Source of the DNA: Pseudomonadota bacterium | GTDB taxonomy: Bacteria; Myxococcota_A; UBA9042 | Direction: 5' to 3' | Assembly (NCBI GenBank): GCA_005792545.1 | Contig: SXRM01000190.1 | Location: forward strand, 1-61,886 | Length of the DNA: 61,886 nt | Shown: piece by piece, positions 35,964 to 43,763 of the stretch | How the letters are laid out: every line of letters starts with the position of its first letter | How positions within the stretch are numbered: the stretch's first letter is position 1 | Position numbers and translations under genes: made by a program | The notes under the pieces: generated by a model | The model's input: only the letters and a program-made list of their open reading frames with translations | Told to the model about the DNA's origin: nothing | Database searches by the model: none

Positions 35964-36254
35964 GGCAGGTCCAGGCGCATTGGCGCCGGCCGGATTGTGG
36001 ACGACGGTGCGGCCCTGTCAAATCGCGGGGTTGAACGATCCCCCCCTTTGTTCAAGTGGATGACACCATTGAATTCAGGGTCGCTGCCGTGTTTGCGAGG
36101 CGTGCATGGCCTCCCCCCATGGTTCAAGGTGTTGAGCGAAAGGCGGTTTGTCAATGCGGTGGTCGGTTATTCGCTTGCCGTTGACCGGACCTACTGCCAA
36201 GCGCACAGTACCGGCGCGGGGCGGCTGGTCGACGGCGCGGCCCCGGTGTCCGCG
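35964..36254. promoter_or_regulatory. Upstream region of the bd oxidase genes with repeated GTTCAAG motifs
   Basis: 291 bases, visibly less GC-rich than the surroundings. It holds an imperfect direct repeat, TCCCCCCC-TTTGTTCAAG at 36039-36056 and TCCCCCC-ATGGTTCAAG at 36112-36128, about 72 bases apart. An inverted pair TTGAAC (36031-36036)/GTTCAA (36050-36055) lies at the first copy. These may be binding sites for a regulator of the oxidase genes, or part of a dispersed repeat. No FNR-type TTGAT-N4-ATCAA box is seen. Confidence 0.35.
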
Positions 36255-37652
36255 ATGTCCGACCTGCTCGCCGCCCGCACGCTGATGGCCCTGTCGCTGG
36301 GCTTTCACATCGTGTTCGCCGTCATCGGCATGGCCATGCCGGTGCTGATGGTGCTGGCCGAGCGGCGCTGGCAGCGCGACCGCGACCCGCTCGACCGCAT
36401 GCTCGCCGACCGCTGGGCCAAGGGCACGGCCATCCTGTTCGCCATCGGCGCCGTCTCGGGCACCGCGCTGTCGTTTGAACTGGGCCTGTTGTGGCCGACG
36501 TTTATGCGCCACGCCGGGCCAATCGTCGGCATGCCGTTTTCGCTCGAAGGCTTTGCGTTCTTTTTGGAGTCGATTTTCCTCGGCCTCTACCTGTACGGCC
36601 GTCAGCGCGTTGGCGAGCGCGCGCACCTGCTGTGCGGGGCCATGGTCGCGCTGTGTGGCATGGCCAGTGGGGCGCTGGTCATCGCCGCCAATGCTTGGAT
36701 GAACACGCCGCAGGGCTTTGATGTGCGCATCGCCGGCGTGGTGCATGCCATCCACAGCCCAACAGACTGGCCCATCGGCGCGCGCCTGGCGGCCGCCGAA
36801 GTGCTGGCGATTCGGCCCTGGGAGGCGATGTTCAATCCCGCGTTTTTGTCGCAGGCGCTGCACATGGTGCTGGCGTCGCTGGCGACCGTGGGGCTAGCGG
36901 TCGCCGGTGTGCACGCGGCGATGCTGCTGCGCGATCCGGAAAACGCCTTCCATCGCCGCGCGGTCGGTCTGGCGCTGCCGATGGCGCTGATTTTCAGCGC
37001 GCTGGTGCCGCTGTCGGGCGATCTCGCCGCCAAGCACATCGCGCGCCACCAACCAGTCAAGCTCGCGGCGGCCGAGGCGCATTTTCACACCGAAAGCGGC
37101 GCGGCGCTGCTGGTCGGTGGCATCCCCGACGCCAAGGCGGGCCAAACGGTAGGCGCACTAGCGCTGCCTAAGCTATTGAGCATCCTGGCGTTCGCCGATC
37201 CCGACGCCACCGTCAGAGGGTTGCTGGACTTTCCCCGCGACCAGTGGCCGCCGCTCATCGTCACCCACCTGGCCTTCGATCTGATGGTCGGCTGCGGTCT
37301 GGCGATGGTTTCGGTGTCGGCGCTGGCGTGGTGGCTGGCGCGCAAGGGCAGGCTGTGGCGGTCGCGAGGGGCGTTGCGGTTGCTGGCTATGGCGGCGCCG
37401 CTCGGCTTTGTGGCCATCGAGGCCGGCTGGGTGGTGACCGAGGTTGGCCGCCAGCCGTGGATCGTCCGCGGCATGATGCGCACCGCCGAGGCCGTAACGC
37501 CGATGCCGCACCTGGGCGTGCCGCTTGCGGCCTTTGCGGTGCTGTACAGCGTGCTGGCGGTGGTGTGCGCCTTGCTGTTGCGGGCGCATGTGCTGGCCAG
37601 TCCGACGGCGGCGCAACTGGCCGCGGCCCAAACGGAGCCTGGCCATGGCTGA
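36255..37652 (+). CDS. cydA: Cytochrome bd-type quinol oxidase subunit I
   Basis: 465 residues with nine or so membrane helices. The N-terminus has the conserved FHIVFAVIGMAMP helix with the heme-ligand His region. The quinol-binding signature is present as GWVVTEVGRQPW, and SFELGLLWPTFM, GMPFSLEGFAFFLESIFLGLYLYG, NAWMNTPQGF and LAAAEAHFHTESGA match the family. The length and short Q-loop fit the CIO/CydA subfamily without the E. coli insertion. With CydB it reduces O2 to water at the inner membrane using quinol, usually under low oxygen or cyanide/NO stress. ATG at 36255 is used; the frame upstream is not CydA-like. The stop overlaps cydB by 8 bases. No cydX-like short gene is evident after cydB. 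Confidence 0.95.
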   Translation: MSDLLAARTLMALSLGFHIVFAVIGMAMPVLMVLAERRWQRDRDPLDRMLADRWAKGTAILFAIGAVSGTALSFELGLLWPTFMRHAGPIVGMPFSLEGFAFFLESIFLGLYLYGRQRVGERAHLLCGAMVALCGMASGALVIAANAWMNTPQGFDVRIAGVVHAIHSPTDWPIGARLAAAEVLAIRPWEAMFNPAFLSQALHMVLASLATVGLAVAGVHAAMLLRDPENAFHRRAVGLALPMALIFSALVPLSGDLAAKHIARHQPVKLAAAEAHFHTESGAALLVGGIPDAKAGQTVGALALPKLLSILAFADPDATVRGLLDFPRDQWPPLIVTHLAFDLMVGCGLAMVSVSALAWWLARKGRLWRSRGALRLLAMAAPLGFVAIEAGWVVTEVGRQPWIVRGMMRTAEAVTPMPHLGVPLAAFAVLYSVLAVVCALLLRAHVLASPTAAQLAAAQTEPGHG

Positions 37653-38649
37653 CCTCAGCCTGCCGACGGTGTTTGGCCTCCTGATCGCCGTATCGGTGTG
37701 GGCCTACGCGCTTACCGCCGGCGCCGATTTTGGCGGCGGCGTTTGGGACCTGCTGGCCAGTGGGCCACGCAAGACCGAGCACCGCCGCGCCATCGCCCAC
37801 GCCATCGGCCCCATCTGGGAGGCCAACCACGTCTGGCTCATCCTGTGCATCGTTCTGCTTTTCGTTGCGTTTCCGACGGCGTACGCGGCGCTGCTCACCG
37901 CGCTGCACATTCCGGTCGTGGCGATGCTGGTCGGCATCACCCTGCGTGGCGCGGCGTTTGTGTTTCGCGCCTACGGGCCGGCGGACGGTACCTGGCCGGG
38001 CTGGGGCGCGGTGTTCGCGTCAGCCTCGGCGGTGACGCCGGTGTTGCTGGGTGTGATTTTGGGCGCGGCCAGTTCCGGCGCGATTCACCTCGATACCACG
38101 GGCCAGGTGCACACCGATTTCGTGTCCGAGTGGTGGGCGCCGTTTCCGTGGGCGGTCGGCGCGATGGTGCTCGCGCTGTTTGCGTGGCTGGCGGCGGTCT
38201 ACCTGACGGTCGCCTTGCGGGAGCCGGCGCTTCGTGACGACTTTGCCCGCCGGGCCATGCTCGCCAACCTCGCCTTTGGTGGGTGCGCCGCGCTGGCGGC
38301 GTGGACGGCTCGAGAGGGCGCGCCACACCTGTTTGCGGTGCTGACGGCCAGCGCAATGGCCTGGACCATGCAGGTAGTCACCGCGGCGGCGGCGCTGGGC
38401 GCGTTGTGGGCACTGCACAAGCGGCGGTATGCACTGGCCCGGGTGCTGGCGGCGGCGCAGGTGTCGCTGGTAGTGGCGGCGTGGGCCGTGGCGCAGAACG
38501 GTCAGATTCTGGTGGGCCAGCTGACGCTGCTGCAGGCAGCGGCGCCGGACGGCGTGCTGGTGCCCGTGCTGGTGACGCTGGGCTTGGGGTCGTTGGCCTT
38601 GGGGCCGGCGTTTTGGTGGTTGTTTCGGGTGTTTGGCGAGTCGCGTTGA
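37645..38649 (+). CDS. cydB: Cytochrome bd-type quinol oxidase subunit II
   Basis: 334 residues, eight or nine transmembrane helices. It opens with the family start LPTVFGLLIAVSVWAYALTAGADFGGGVWDLLASGP (given here only as the region at residues 6-41), followed by AIGPIWEANHVWLI, ALHIPVVAMLVGITLRGAAFVFR and AQNGQILVGQLTLLQAAAP. It is the structural partner of subunit I and is needed for heme insertion. The start lies inside the end of cydA (8-base overlap), so the two are one transcriptional and translational unit. The gene ends 20 bases from the convergent gene at 38670. Confidence 0.95.
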   Translation: MADLSLPTVFGLLIAVSVWAYALTAGADFGGGVWDLLASGPRKTEHRRAIAHAIGPIWEANHVWLILCIVLLFVAFPTAYAALLTALHIPVVAMLVGITLRGAAFVFRAYGPADGTWPGWGAVFASASAVTPVLLGVILGAASSGAIHLDTTGQVHTDFVSEWWAPFPWAVGAMVLALFAWLAAVYLTVALREPALRDDFARRAMLANLAFGGCAALAAWTAREGAPHLFAVLTASAMAWTMQVVTAAAALGALWALHKRRYALARVLAAAQVSLVVAAWAVAQNGQILVGQLTLLQAAAPDGVLVPVLVTLGLGSLALGPAFWWLFRVFGESR

Positions 38650-38669
38650 CGCAGAGTCTGCGGTCGGCG

Positions 38670-39302
38670 CTAGGGCGCGCCTTGGAACGGCCACGGCAGG
38701 CCTGCTGCCTCATGCCACGGTGGCGATTGCAGGCCAAACCAGTCGTCCGGGTTGCGCGACTGAACCACGCGGGCGTGGTCAAACGGCGTCTCTGCGAATT
38801 GCGGGTGGGGGAAGCATTTTTCCACCACCATCGGTACATCATCGCGGGGGTGCCATGGCCGCAACCTCAATTCCACCTCAAGGGCCCACATGCCGTCCTC
38901 GCCATGAAGGTCGTCCACGCGCTCGAGCACCCGAAAGTCGCGCCTGACGGCGTCCAACGCCTTGTAGTCGCGTGCCTTGGCCGCGGTCAGTGAGCGCTCC
39001 AGTAGGGCCACCGAGACCTTGAGGCGTGACGCCCAAGCCACGGCAGCGGTCTCGCCGGCAGCAATGAGGCTAGCGTGAACATGACTCCGGTGGCCAAGGT
39101 CGACCAAATCCAGCGCCCATTCCAAGCGATCAATCAGAAAGGCCGTTTCCTCTTGGATTGGCACCACCGTGCTCTGCAGCAGGTCCGCAGGCTCAGCCAA
39201 GGCTGAACTCGCTACGGCGGCGGTCGAGGCGATCGCCAATACCAATCGGCCAGGCAGGCTGCGATGTGCTCGGACTGCATCGGCCACGACACGCACCTCC
39301 AT
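38670..39302 (-). CDS. Small exported protein of unknown function
   Basis: About 210 residues from ATG 39302. The N-terminus looks like a signal peptide: a basic segment and LVLAIASTAAVASSALA-E. The mature part is helical in the first half (LLQSTVVPIQEETAFLIDRLEWALDLVDLG, here given as the region at about 38-67; LLERSLTAAKARDYKALDAVRRD) and ends with an aromatic/His/Pro-rich tail (HPRDDVPMVVEKCFPHPQ, WFGLQSPPWHEAAGLPWPF). A TTG at 39341 overlapping the upstream stop as TTGA is an alternative start and would suggest coupling to the PHP lipoprotein gene. No family recognised. Confidence 0.6.
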   Translation of the reverse strand: MEVRVVADAVRAHRSLPGRLVLAIASTAAVASSALAEPADLLQSTVVPIQEETAFLIDRLEWALDLVDLGHRSHVHASLIAAGETAAVAWASRLKVSVALLERSLTAAKARDYKALDAVRRDFRVLERVDDLHGEDGMWALEVELRLRPWHPRDDVPMVVEKCFPHPQFAETPFDHARVVQSRNPDDWFGLQSPPWHEAAGLPWPFQGAP

Positions 39303-39337
39303 GCCCAGCCACAGCATGGCGCTTGACGGCTGCCGGG

Positions 39338-41953
39338 TCAATCCGGCACCACCCCTTCATACACCGGATTGGTTGTCGCCCAAGGCTCGTCCGACACCAC
39401 CGGGTTACTGCCCTTGCCCTTGGGCCGGTGCAGCGCCACCCACCAGCCGCTGGTCTTGGGCTTGGCCGCAAACTCGACCACTGCAAGCCTGCGACCCTTG
39501 GCGACCGGCGTGCCCGTGACCTCGACCTTGTGTACCAGCGCGCCGTCTCTGTACAGCTCAAGCGTGCCCAGCGGCATCCAATCAGGCGCTTGCAGTCGGG
39601 CGCGCACGGTCATCTCGGTCTTGGCCGTGATGAGCGCTTCGCCGATGCCCGCCTTGGGGCCGCCCGCGTCCAACTCCAGTTCCAGCAGCGGCCCCGCGCT
39701 CGCGACCGCTCTGCCTTTGCGCAGCGCCTCGTCGGCCTGCGCCGCGGTGAACACGCCTTGCACATCGCGGCCCTTGCCGGCGCCGTCCTTGCCGACCCAG
39801 ACGTAGGTGCGCACGCCGCCCGTGCCCGCGCTTAGGCTGTGGGTGTCGCTGTTGGCGGTCACGGTAATCGACAAGCCGCGGGTCAGCAGCGCAAACCAGT
39901 CCGCGAGCACCGCCTCGGTGTCGCCCATGCGCTTGCCGTTGAGCAGTTCGATGGCGTCGAACGCCAGCTCGGCGACATCGGTCTTGGGCCCCAGGCCAAT
40001 GCCCTCGAAGTACGACTGCGCGCCGCGCGGGTGGTTGACCTGGACCACCCGCTTGGGGTCGCCGCCGCGCAACAGCGTCTGCAGGTCCTTGGCCGGCTTG
40101 CCGAACCAGGCCGGCGCACCATTGCCTGCCACGTCGGGCTGCGGCGCAACCGGCCAGGTGTTGTGGTGGCCGAGCGCGATGGTGCTGACCTCGACGCCAC
40201 TGGCGACCGTCAGCCGTCCGACCAGCCCGGTTTCCTGCAAGAACGGCGCGTAGTCGGTCACGAAGTCGTGGTCGGTGGCGACCGCGTACTCGATGCCGGC
40301 CGCGGCGGCGTCGACCAGGCGTTGGCGGTTGGGGACGTTGCTGTCGACGCTGTGCTCGGCGTGGATGTGGAAGTCGCCGGCGATCCAGCCGTCCGTCTCC
40401 AGCACGCGCAGTAGCGTTGCGTCGACGGATGTAGCTTTGCCGGCCGCGACAGCCACCTCCGCCTCGTGCACCGAGAACTCTGGGCCGTGGTGCAACCAGA
40501 CTTTCCAAGCACCGGCCGGCAATTCGAACGTGGCGTCGCCGTCGGCATCGACAAAGGTGCGGCTGCCTGCTGCGGCGATGTCGCCCTGTGGCTGGGCGAT
40601 GAGTTGGAACGGCAGTCCAACGCCAGCGCTGTCCTTGACCTTGACCTGCAAGGTCGCGGCCGGCGGCGCCGTCAGGTCCAAGCTGGCCTCAGCACCCGCG
40701 GCGACCGTAAAGGCCTTGCCCGCAGCGTCTGCCGTCTGCCCAGCGCCGCCCGCCTGGCTGTTGCCGTTGCCGATCCAGATCGTGCGCACCGCCGCGGCCG
40801 TGGTCGGCACCCGGCAACGATACGCACCGGCGGCGTCGGGCCGGCAGCGCGTGAGCGGCGCAGACTTGGGGCCAAGGATCTCGACCTCGACACCCGCGCG
40901 CATCCCGGCGATCGTGCCCTTGAGCGTGCCAAAGACCTGACCCAACGGCTCGCCGGCGGTCGCCATTGCTGACGCCAGATCGGGACCATCGTCGCCGCCT
41001 GCGACCAAAAAGCGCCGAAACGCGCGCCCTTCGGCCGGCACCTTGCTGTCCGTCTGCACGAACGCCTGAATCGCCCCGGCATCAAAGCTCGACACCGAAC
41101 CCATGAACCCCACCGCGCATGGCAGCGTCAGTGGGTCGCGATCGATCGGCGCGAGGCCAATGGTCTGCAGCATCGTCGGCGTCGGTAGCGTGTTGTGGCC
41201 GTCGCCTTTGCCCGGCCGATAGACCTCGACTGCCCCGCCCCACAAGCCGATGTCGGCGACCATGATGGTCTCTTGTTGCTTGGTGGTCGGCACGATGGTG
41301 GTGCGAATCTCCAGGCGCGTGCTGTCGGGACGCAGCAGGTACTCGTGTTGGACCGTCGCGGCCGGCGGCTCCAGCGGCAGCGCCGCCAGGACCACCGGAA
41401 ACGGCGCCAGCTTGCCCTTGACGCGCACGATCGCCACCGGGCCGTCGGCGTCCTTGCCACTGCCGTCGTGGGTCACCTCAATCTGCTCGGGCGAGACGAG
41501 GTAGAAACCGGCGGCCGCGATCCACTCAAACAGCTGATCCACGCCGATTTGCGCGCCTTTGGTGTCCAGCGCGACCGCATCGACGACGTTGCCGCCGAGC
41601 AAGCCCGCCATGGCGTGGCCGTGCGGTCCTTTGCGGACCACGAAGCGTGCCCGCGCATTCTCCAACACGAGGTCGCCGACCCGCGCTGCCGCCATGCGAC
41701 CATGGGGCAGGTCGTCTGCGCATGCCAGGGGCCGCGCCCGCACAGTACCTGCGGTCGCTGGGGCAGGCGCGCAGCCGGCCTTGACGTCCGGTTGAGCAGA
41801 GACATCGGCGGCGGCCGCGGCGTCTGGTGCCACATCGGCAGTGGCCGTGGCGGCGTCGGCCGGGGCAGGCTCTGACTTGCCGCAAGCGGCGATCAGCGCC
41901 ACGGTGGCAAGGCAACACAGGTAGCGCGAACGGCAACGGTTCAATGGGGTCAT
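39338..41953 (-). CDS. PHP-domain metallohydrolase lipoprotein (CehA/McbA-like)
   Basis: 871 residues. The lipobox LIAAC (Cys24) is followed by an Ala/Asp-rich tether of about 40 residues. An N-terminal region (to about 400) is beta-rich. Next come one or two carboxypeptidase-regulatory-like beta modules (ATLQVKVKDSAGVGLPFQLIAQ), and then a PHP phosphoesterase domain at about 515-720: GDFHIHAEHSVDS, VATDHDFVTDY, HHNTWPV, VQVNHPRGAQ and TANSDTHSL supply the His/Asp metal ligands. A C-terminal beta domain of about 150 residues ends it. It should act outside the cytoplasm on a phosphoester or carbamate-like substrate, which cannot be named. ATG at 41953 has CGGAG about 8 bases upstream. Confidence 0.87.
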   Translation of the reverse strand: MTPLNRCRSRYLCCLATVALIAACGKSEPAPADAATATADVAPDAAAAADVSAQPDVKAGCAPAPATAGTVRARPLACADDLPHGRMAAARVGDLVLENARARFVVRKGPHGHAMAGLLGGNVVDAVALDTKGAQIGVDQLFEWIAAAGFYLVSPEQIEVTHDGSGKDADGPVAIVRVKGKLAPFPVVLAALPLEPPAATVQHEYLLRPDSTRLEIRTTIVPTTKQQETIMVADIGLWGGAVEVYRPGKGDGHNTLPTPTMLQTIGLAPIDRDPLTLPCAVGFMGSVSSFDAGAIQAFVQTDSKVPAEGRAFRRFLVAGGDDGPDLASAMATAGEPLGQVFGTLKGTIAGMRAGVEVEILGPKSAPLTRCRPDAAGAYRCRVPTTAAAVRTIWIGNGNSQAGGAGQTADAAGKAFTVAAGAEASLDLTAPPAATLQVKVKDSAGVGLPFQLIAQPQGDIAAAGSRTFVDADGDATFELPAGAWKVWLHHGPEFSVHEAEVAVAAGKATSVDATLLRVLETDGWIAGDFHIHAEHSVDSNVPNRQRLVDAAAAGIEYAVATDHDFVTDYAPFLQETGLVGRLTVASGVEVSTIALGHHNTWPVAPQPDVAGNGAPAWFGKPAKDLQTLLRGGDPKRVVQVNHPRGAQSYFEGIGLGPKTDVAELAFDAIELLNGKRMGDTEAVLADWFALLTRGLSITVTANSDTHSLSAGTGGVRTYVWVGKDGAGKGRDVQGVFTAAQADEALRKGRAVASAGPLLELELDAGGPKAGIGEALITAKTEMTVRARLQAPDWMPLGTLELYRDGALVHKVEVTGTPVAKGRRLAVVEFAAKPKTSGWWVALHRPKGKGSNPVVSDEPWATTNPVYEGVVPD

Positions 41954-42150
41954 GTGGGGCTCCGGGCACAGGCAGGCGCTGTCGCCGAGGCCGCCAAGGG
42001 TAGCCGCTGGGAGCGGCGCGGCCAAGCGCCCATGCGGCTAGGGGCCGAGCATGCCAGTTTGCTTGCCCAGCGCTGGACCTTGACCCGAAAAGCAGACCGC
42101 CGACTGAAAAATGAACTGGTCTGGCTGGCGCGCCCTAGCAGGTGCAGCCC

Positions 42151-42501
42151 TCAGCAACTCGGCGGCGCTTGGTCCAGTGGCAATGGCGCACACGCAGCTG
42201 CGCGATCCCACACGACTACGCCAACGCGCTCGTTGTGCGCCCGCAAGCCGGCGTGGCGCAGGCTGGCCAGCGCCACGACGTCAAAGGTGTACGGCGTCGG
42301 CAATTCGTCCAGTTCGCCGGCAATGCGGCATTCGTTCGTGAGATCGACCGGTCCGACCAGCGCCAGGTCCACATCCGAGCCCACGCGGTGAGTGCCCTTG
42401 GCCCGCGAGCCGAAAAGCACCGCCTGCTCAACTTCTGGGTGCGCCGCAAGTACGCCCAGGATTTGCGCCCAGGTGCGGTCGGGTAGACCGTGGCCGGTCA
42501 T
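42151..42501 (-). CDS. Minimal nucleotidyltransferase (MNT) of a HEPN/MNT module
   Basis: 116 residues. It contains the polymerase-beta-like nucleotidyltransferase signature GSRAKGTHRVGSDVDLAL (GS, then the DxD metal pair) near residues 32-49. The size is typical of stand-alone MNT proteins (HI0073/MntA type). In HEPN/MNT toxin-antitoxin pairs the MNT protein adenylylates and silences the HEPN RNase. The third acidic residue expected near the end of the fold is probably the D of TFDVVALA. The gene follows the HEPN gene by 26 bases on the same strand, the usual order in these modules. Confidence 0.88.
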   Translation of the reverse strand: MTGHGLPDRTWAQILGVLAAHPEVEQAVLFGSRAKGTHRVGSDVDLALVGPVDLTNECRIAGELDELPTPYTFDVVALASLRHAGLRAHNERVGVVVWDRAAACAPLPLDQAPPSC

Positions 42502-42527
42502 GGGGTGGCCTCGCGGGCGCGTGCCGT

Positions 42528-42920
42528 CTACCAGTCGCGAAGCTTGGCCAGGGGTGGCAGGTAGTGCGCGTGAATCTGGGCGACAGCGGCATCAAACTTG
42601 TCGCCGTCATAGACATGTGAAAGCTGGTTGCGCAAGTCCAGCATGTCGATCCACAGTTGGCCATCGGCCAAGATGCCTGCGGCGAACGCGGCCTTGACGA
42701 CCGCCTTTGGCGACGGTGGCTGCACCGGCGCCGCCTGGGCGGCGAGATGGTCGGAGAGGCATTTCCAGGCCAACCCGACCGTGAATTCAAACCGCTGCGC
42801 GGCACCTTCGCGCTCCAATCGCGAGAGCGGCCCGGGGCCCTCTTGCAGCGCCTCGTGCAGCAGACTCACAGCCCGCTGGAAACTGTCAAAGCGTTGCAAC
42901 CAGCGGGTGGCGGGGTTCAT
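42528..42920 (-). CDS. HEPN-domain / HI0074-type nucleotidyltransferase partner
   Basis: 130 residues, all helical, resembling HI0074-type nucleotidyltransferase substrate-binding proteins and HEPN toxins. The HEPN active-site motif RX4HXY is present as RNQLSHVY near residue 97-104, preceded by LWIDMLDL. In characterised HEPN/MNT systems this motif is the RNase site and its Tyr is the target of AMP addition by the MNT partner. The ATG at 42920 gives a start (MNPATRWLQRFDSFQRA) that fits the family. It is co-transcribed with the MNT gene and divergent from the MazEF genes, 123 bases away. Whether it is toxic in this host is inference. Confidence 0.87.
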   Translation of the reverse strand: MNPATRWLQRFDSFQRAVSLLHEALQEGPGPLSRLEREGAAQRFEFTVGLAWKCLSDHLAAQAAPVQPPSPKAVVKAAFAAGILADGQLWIDMLDLRNQLSHVYDGDKFDAAVAQIHAHYLPPLAKLRDW

Positions 42921-43043
42921 CGCCTGCGATGCTGGCGGTCAGGGCCGTCCGCTCGCAAAGCATGGCGGTGCCGTCGCCCGGGCGTCAAGCCACAACCCCT
43001 GCCGCCCGAACGCCCTGACCTTGAAATTCACTCGCCCACTGGT

Positions 43044-43346
43044 ATGGTGATCGTGGAATACCAGCGCAATGCGCCGACCGGGTCCAAGGCCATGCCCGCA
43101 ATCAAGTTCGCCATGTCGATCCAGCCCGAGATCCTGGCCAGCGTGGACCGCGCCGCCCGCCGCCAGGGCATGAACCGCAGCGCTTTCGTCGCCTCGGTAT
43201 TGCAAGCAACCGCCGCGGCGCAAGACGAGGCCGAAATCCGCGCCCGCATCAATGCTTTCTTCGCCGACAAGGCGCTTGCCGCGGAAAGCGCTGAATTGGT
43301 GCGGCAGGCGCAAAACGCAACGCCAGCGGACGACTGGCAATGGTAG
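43044..43346 (+). CDS. Ribbon-helix-helix antitoxin of a MazEF-type pair
   Basis: About 100 residues from ATG 43044, or 84 from the ATG at 43092, which begins MPAIKFAMSIQPEIL and may be the better start as the RHH fold starts there. The ribbon strand KFAMSIQPEILASVDRA and helices with NRSAFVASVLQ form a ribbon-helix-helix DNA-binding domain. The C-terminal half (EAEIRARINAFFADK, AAESAELVRQ) would wrap the toxin. The stop overlaps the toxin start by 7 bases. Such antitoxins repress their own operon; the promoter would lie in the 123 bases shared with the divergent HEPN/MNT genes. Confidence 0.85.
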   Translation: MVIVEYQRNAPTGSKAMPAIKFAMSIQPEILASVDRAARRQGMNRSAFVASVLQATAAAQDEAEIRARINAFFADKALAAESAELVRQAQNATPADDWQW

Positions 43347-43705
43347 TCGCCGAGGTTGTCGCCCAAGGCGACGTGGTGTGGGTGGATTTCGGCGAACCGC
43401 GTGGCAGCGCTCCAGCATTGCGCCGTCCAGCCGTGGTGATTCAACACGACCGTTTCAACCTCGCGCCAGGCAACCGGACTGTTGTGGTGCTGCCCGTCAC
43501 ATCGAACTTGCGCCATGCGGCCCTGCCGGGCAATCTGCGCCTCAACGCGGGCGAGGGTGGGCTGTCGCGCGATAGCGTGGTGCTGGCCGGTCGCATCACC
43601 ACGGTGGACCTCGGCCACCTGGACGGCTTGGTCGGTCATCTGGGACCAGAGCGAATGCGCCAGCTGGGGCGTGGTCTTGCGCTTGTTGTGGGCGTCGACG
43701 GCTGA
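43340..43705 (+). CDS. mazF: MazF/PemK-family mRNA interferase toxin
   Basis: 121 residues with the PemK/MazF SH3-like barrel: GDVVWVDFGEPRGSAPALRRPAVVIQHD at the start (GDVVWVDF and RRPAVV with the catalytic Arg), then VVVLPVTSNL with the conserved Thr/Ser region, and DSVVLAGRITTVDLGHL. Members cleave mRNA and halt growth when the antitoxin is lost. Length is typical (about 110-120). Start: ATG inside the last codons of the antitoxin gene (ATGGTAG). The gene is convergent with the di-heme cytochrome gene. Confidence 0.9.
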   Translation: MVVAEVVAQGDVVWVDFGEPRGSAPALRRPAVVIQHDRFNLAPGNRTVVVLPVTSNLRHAALPGNLRLNAGEGGLSRDSVVLAGRITTVDLGHLDGLVGHLGPERMRQLGRGLALVVGVDG

Positions 43706-43763
43706 GCAGTGGTGCGTCAACAGCACAGACGCTTGGCCCCGCGCGGAGAGTTCTCACTGCAGG

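Noticed and set aside
42939..43418. 159-residue minus-strand frame over the MazEF start
   Set aside because: His/Arg-rich, no motifs; the plus-strand antitoxin and toxin frames with overlapping start/stop are convincing.
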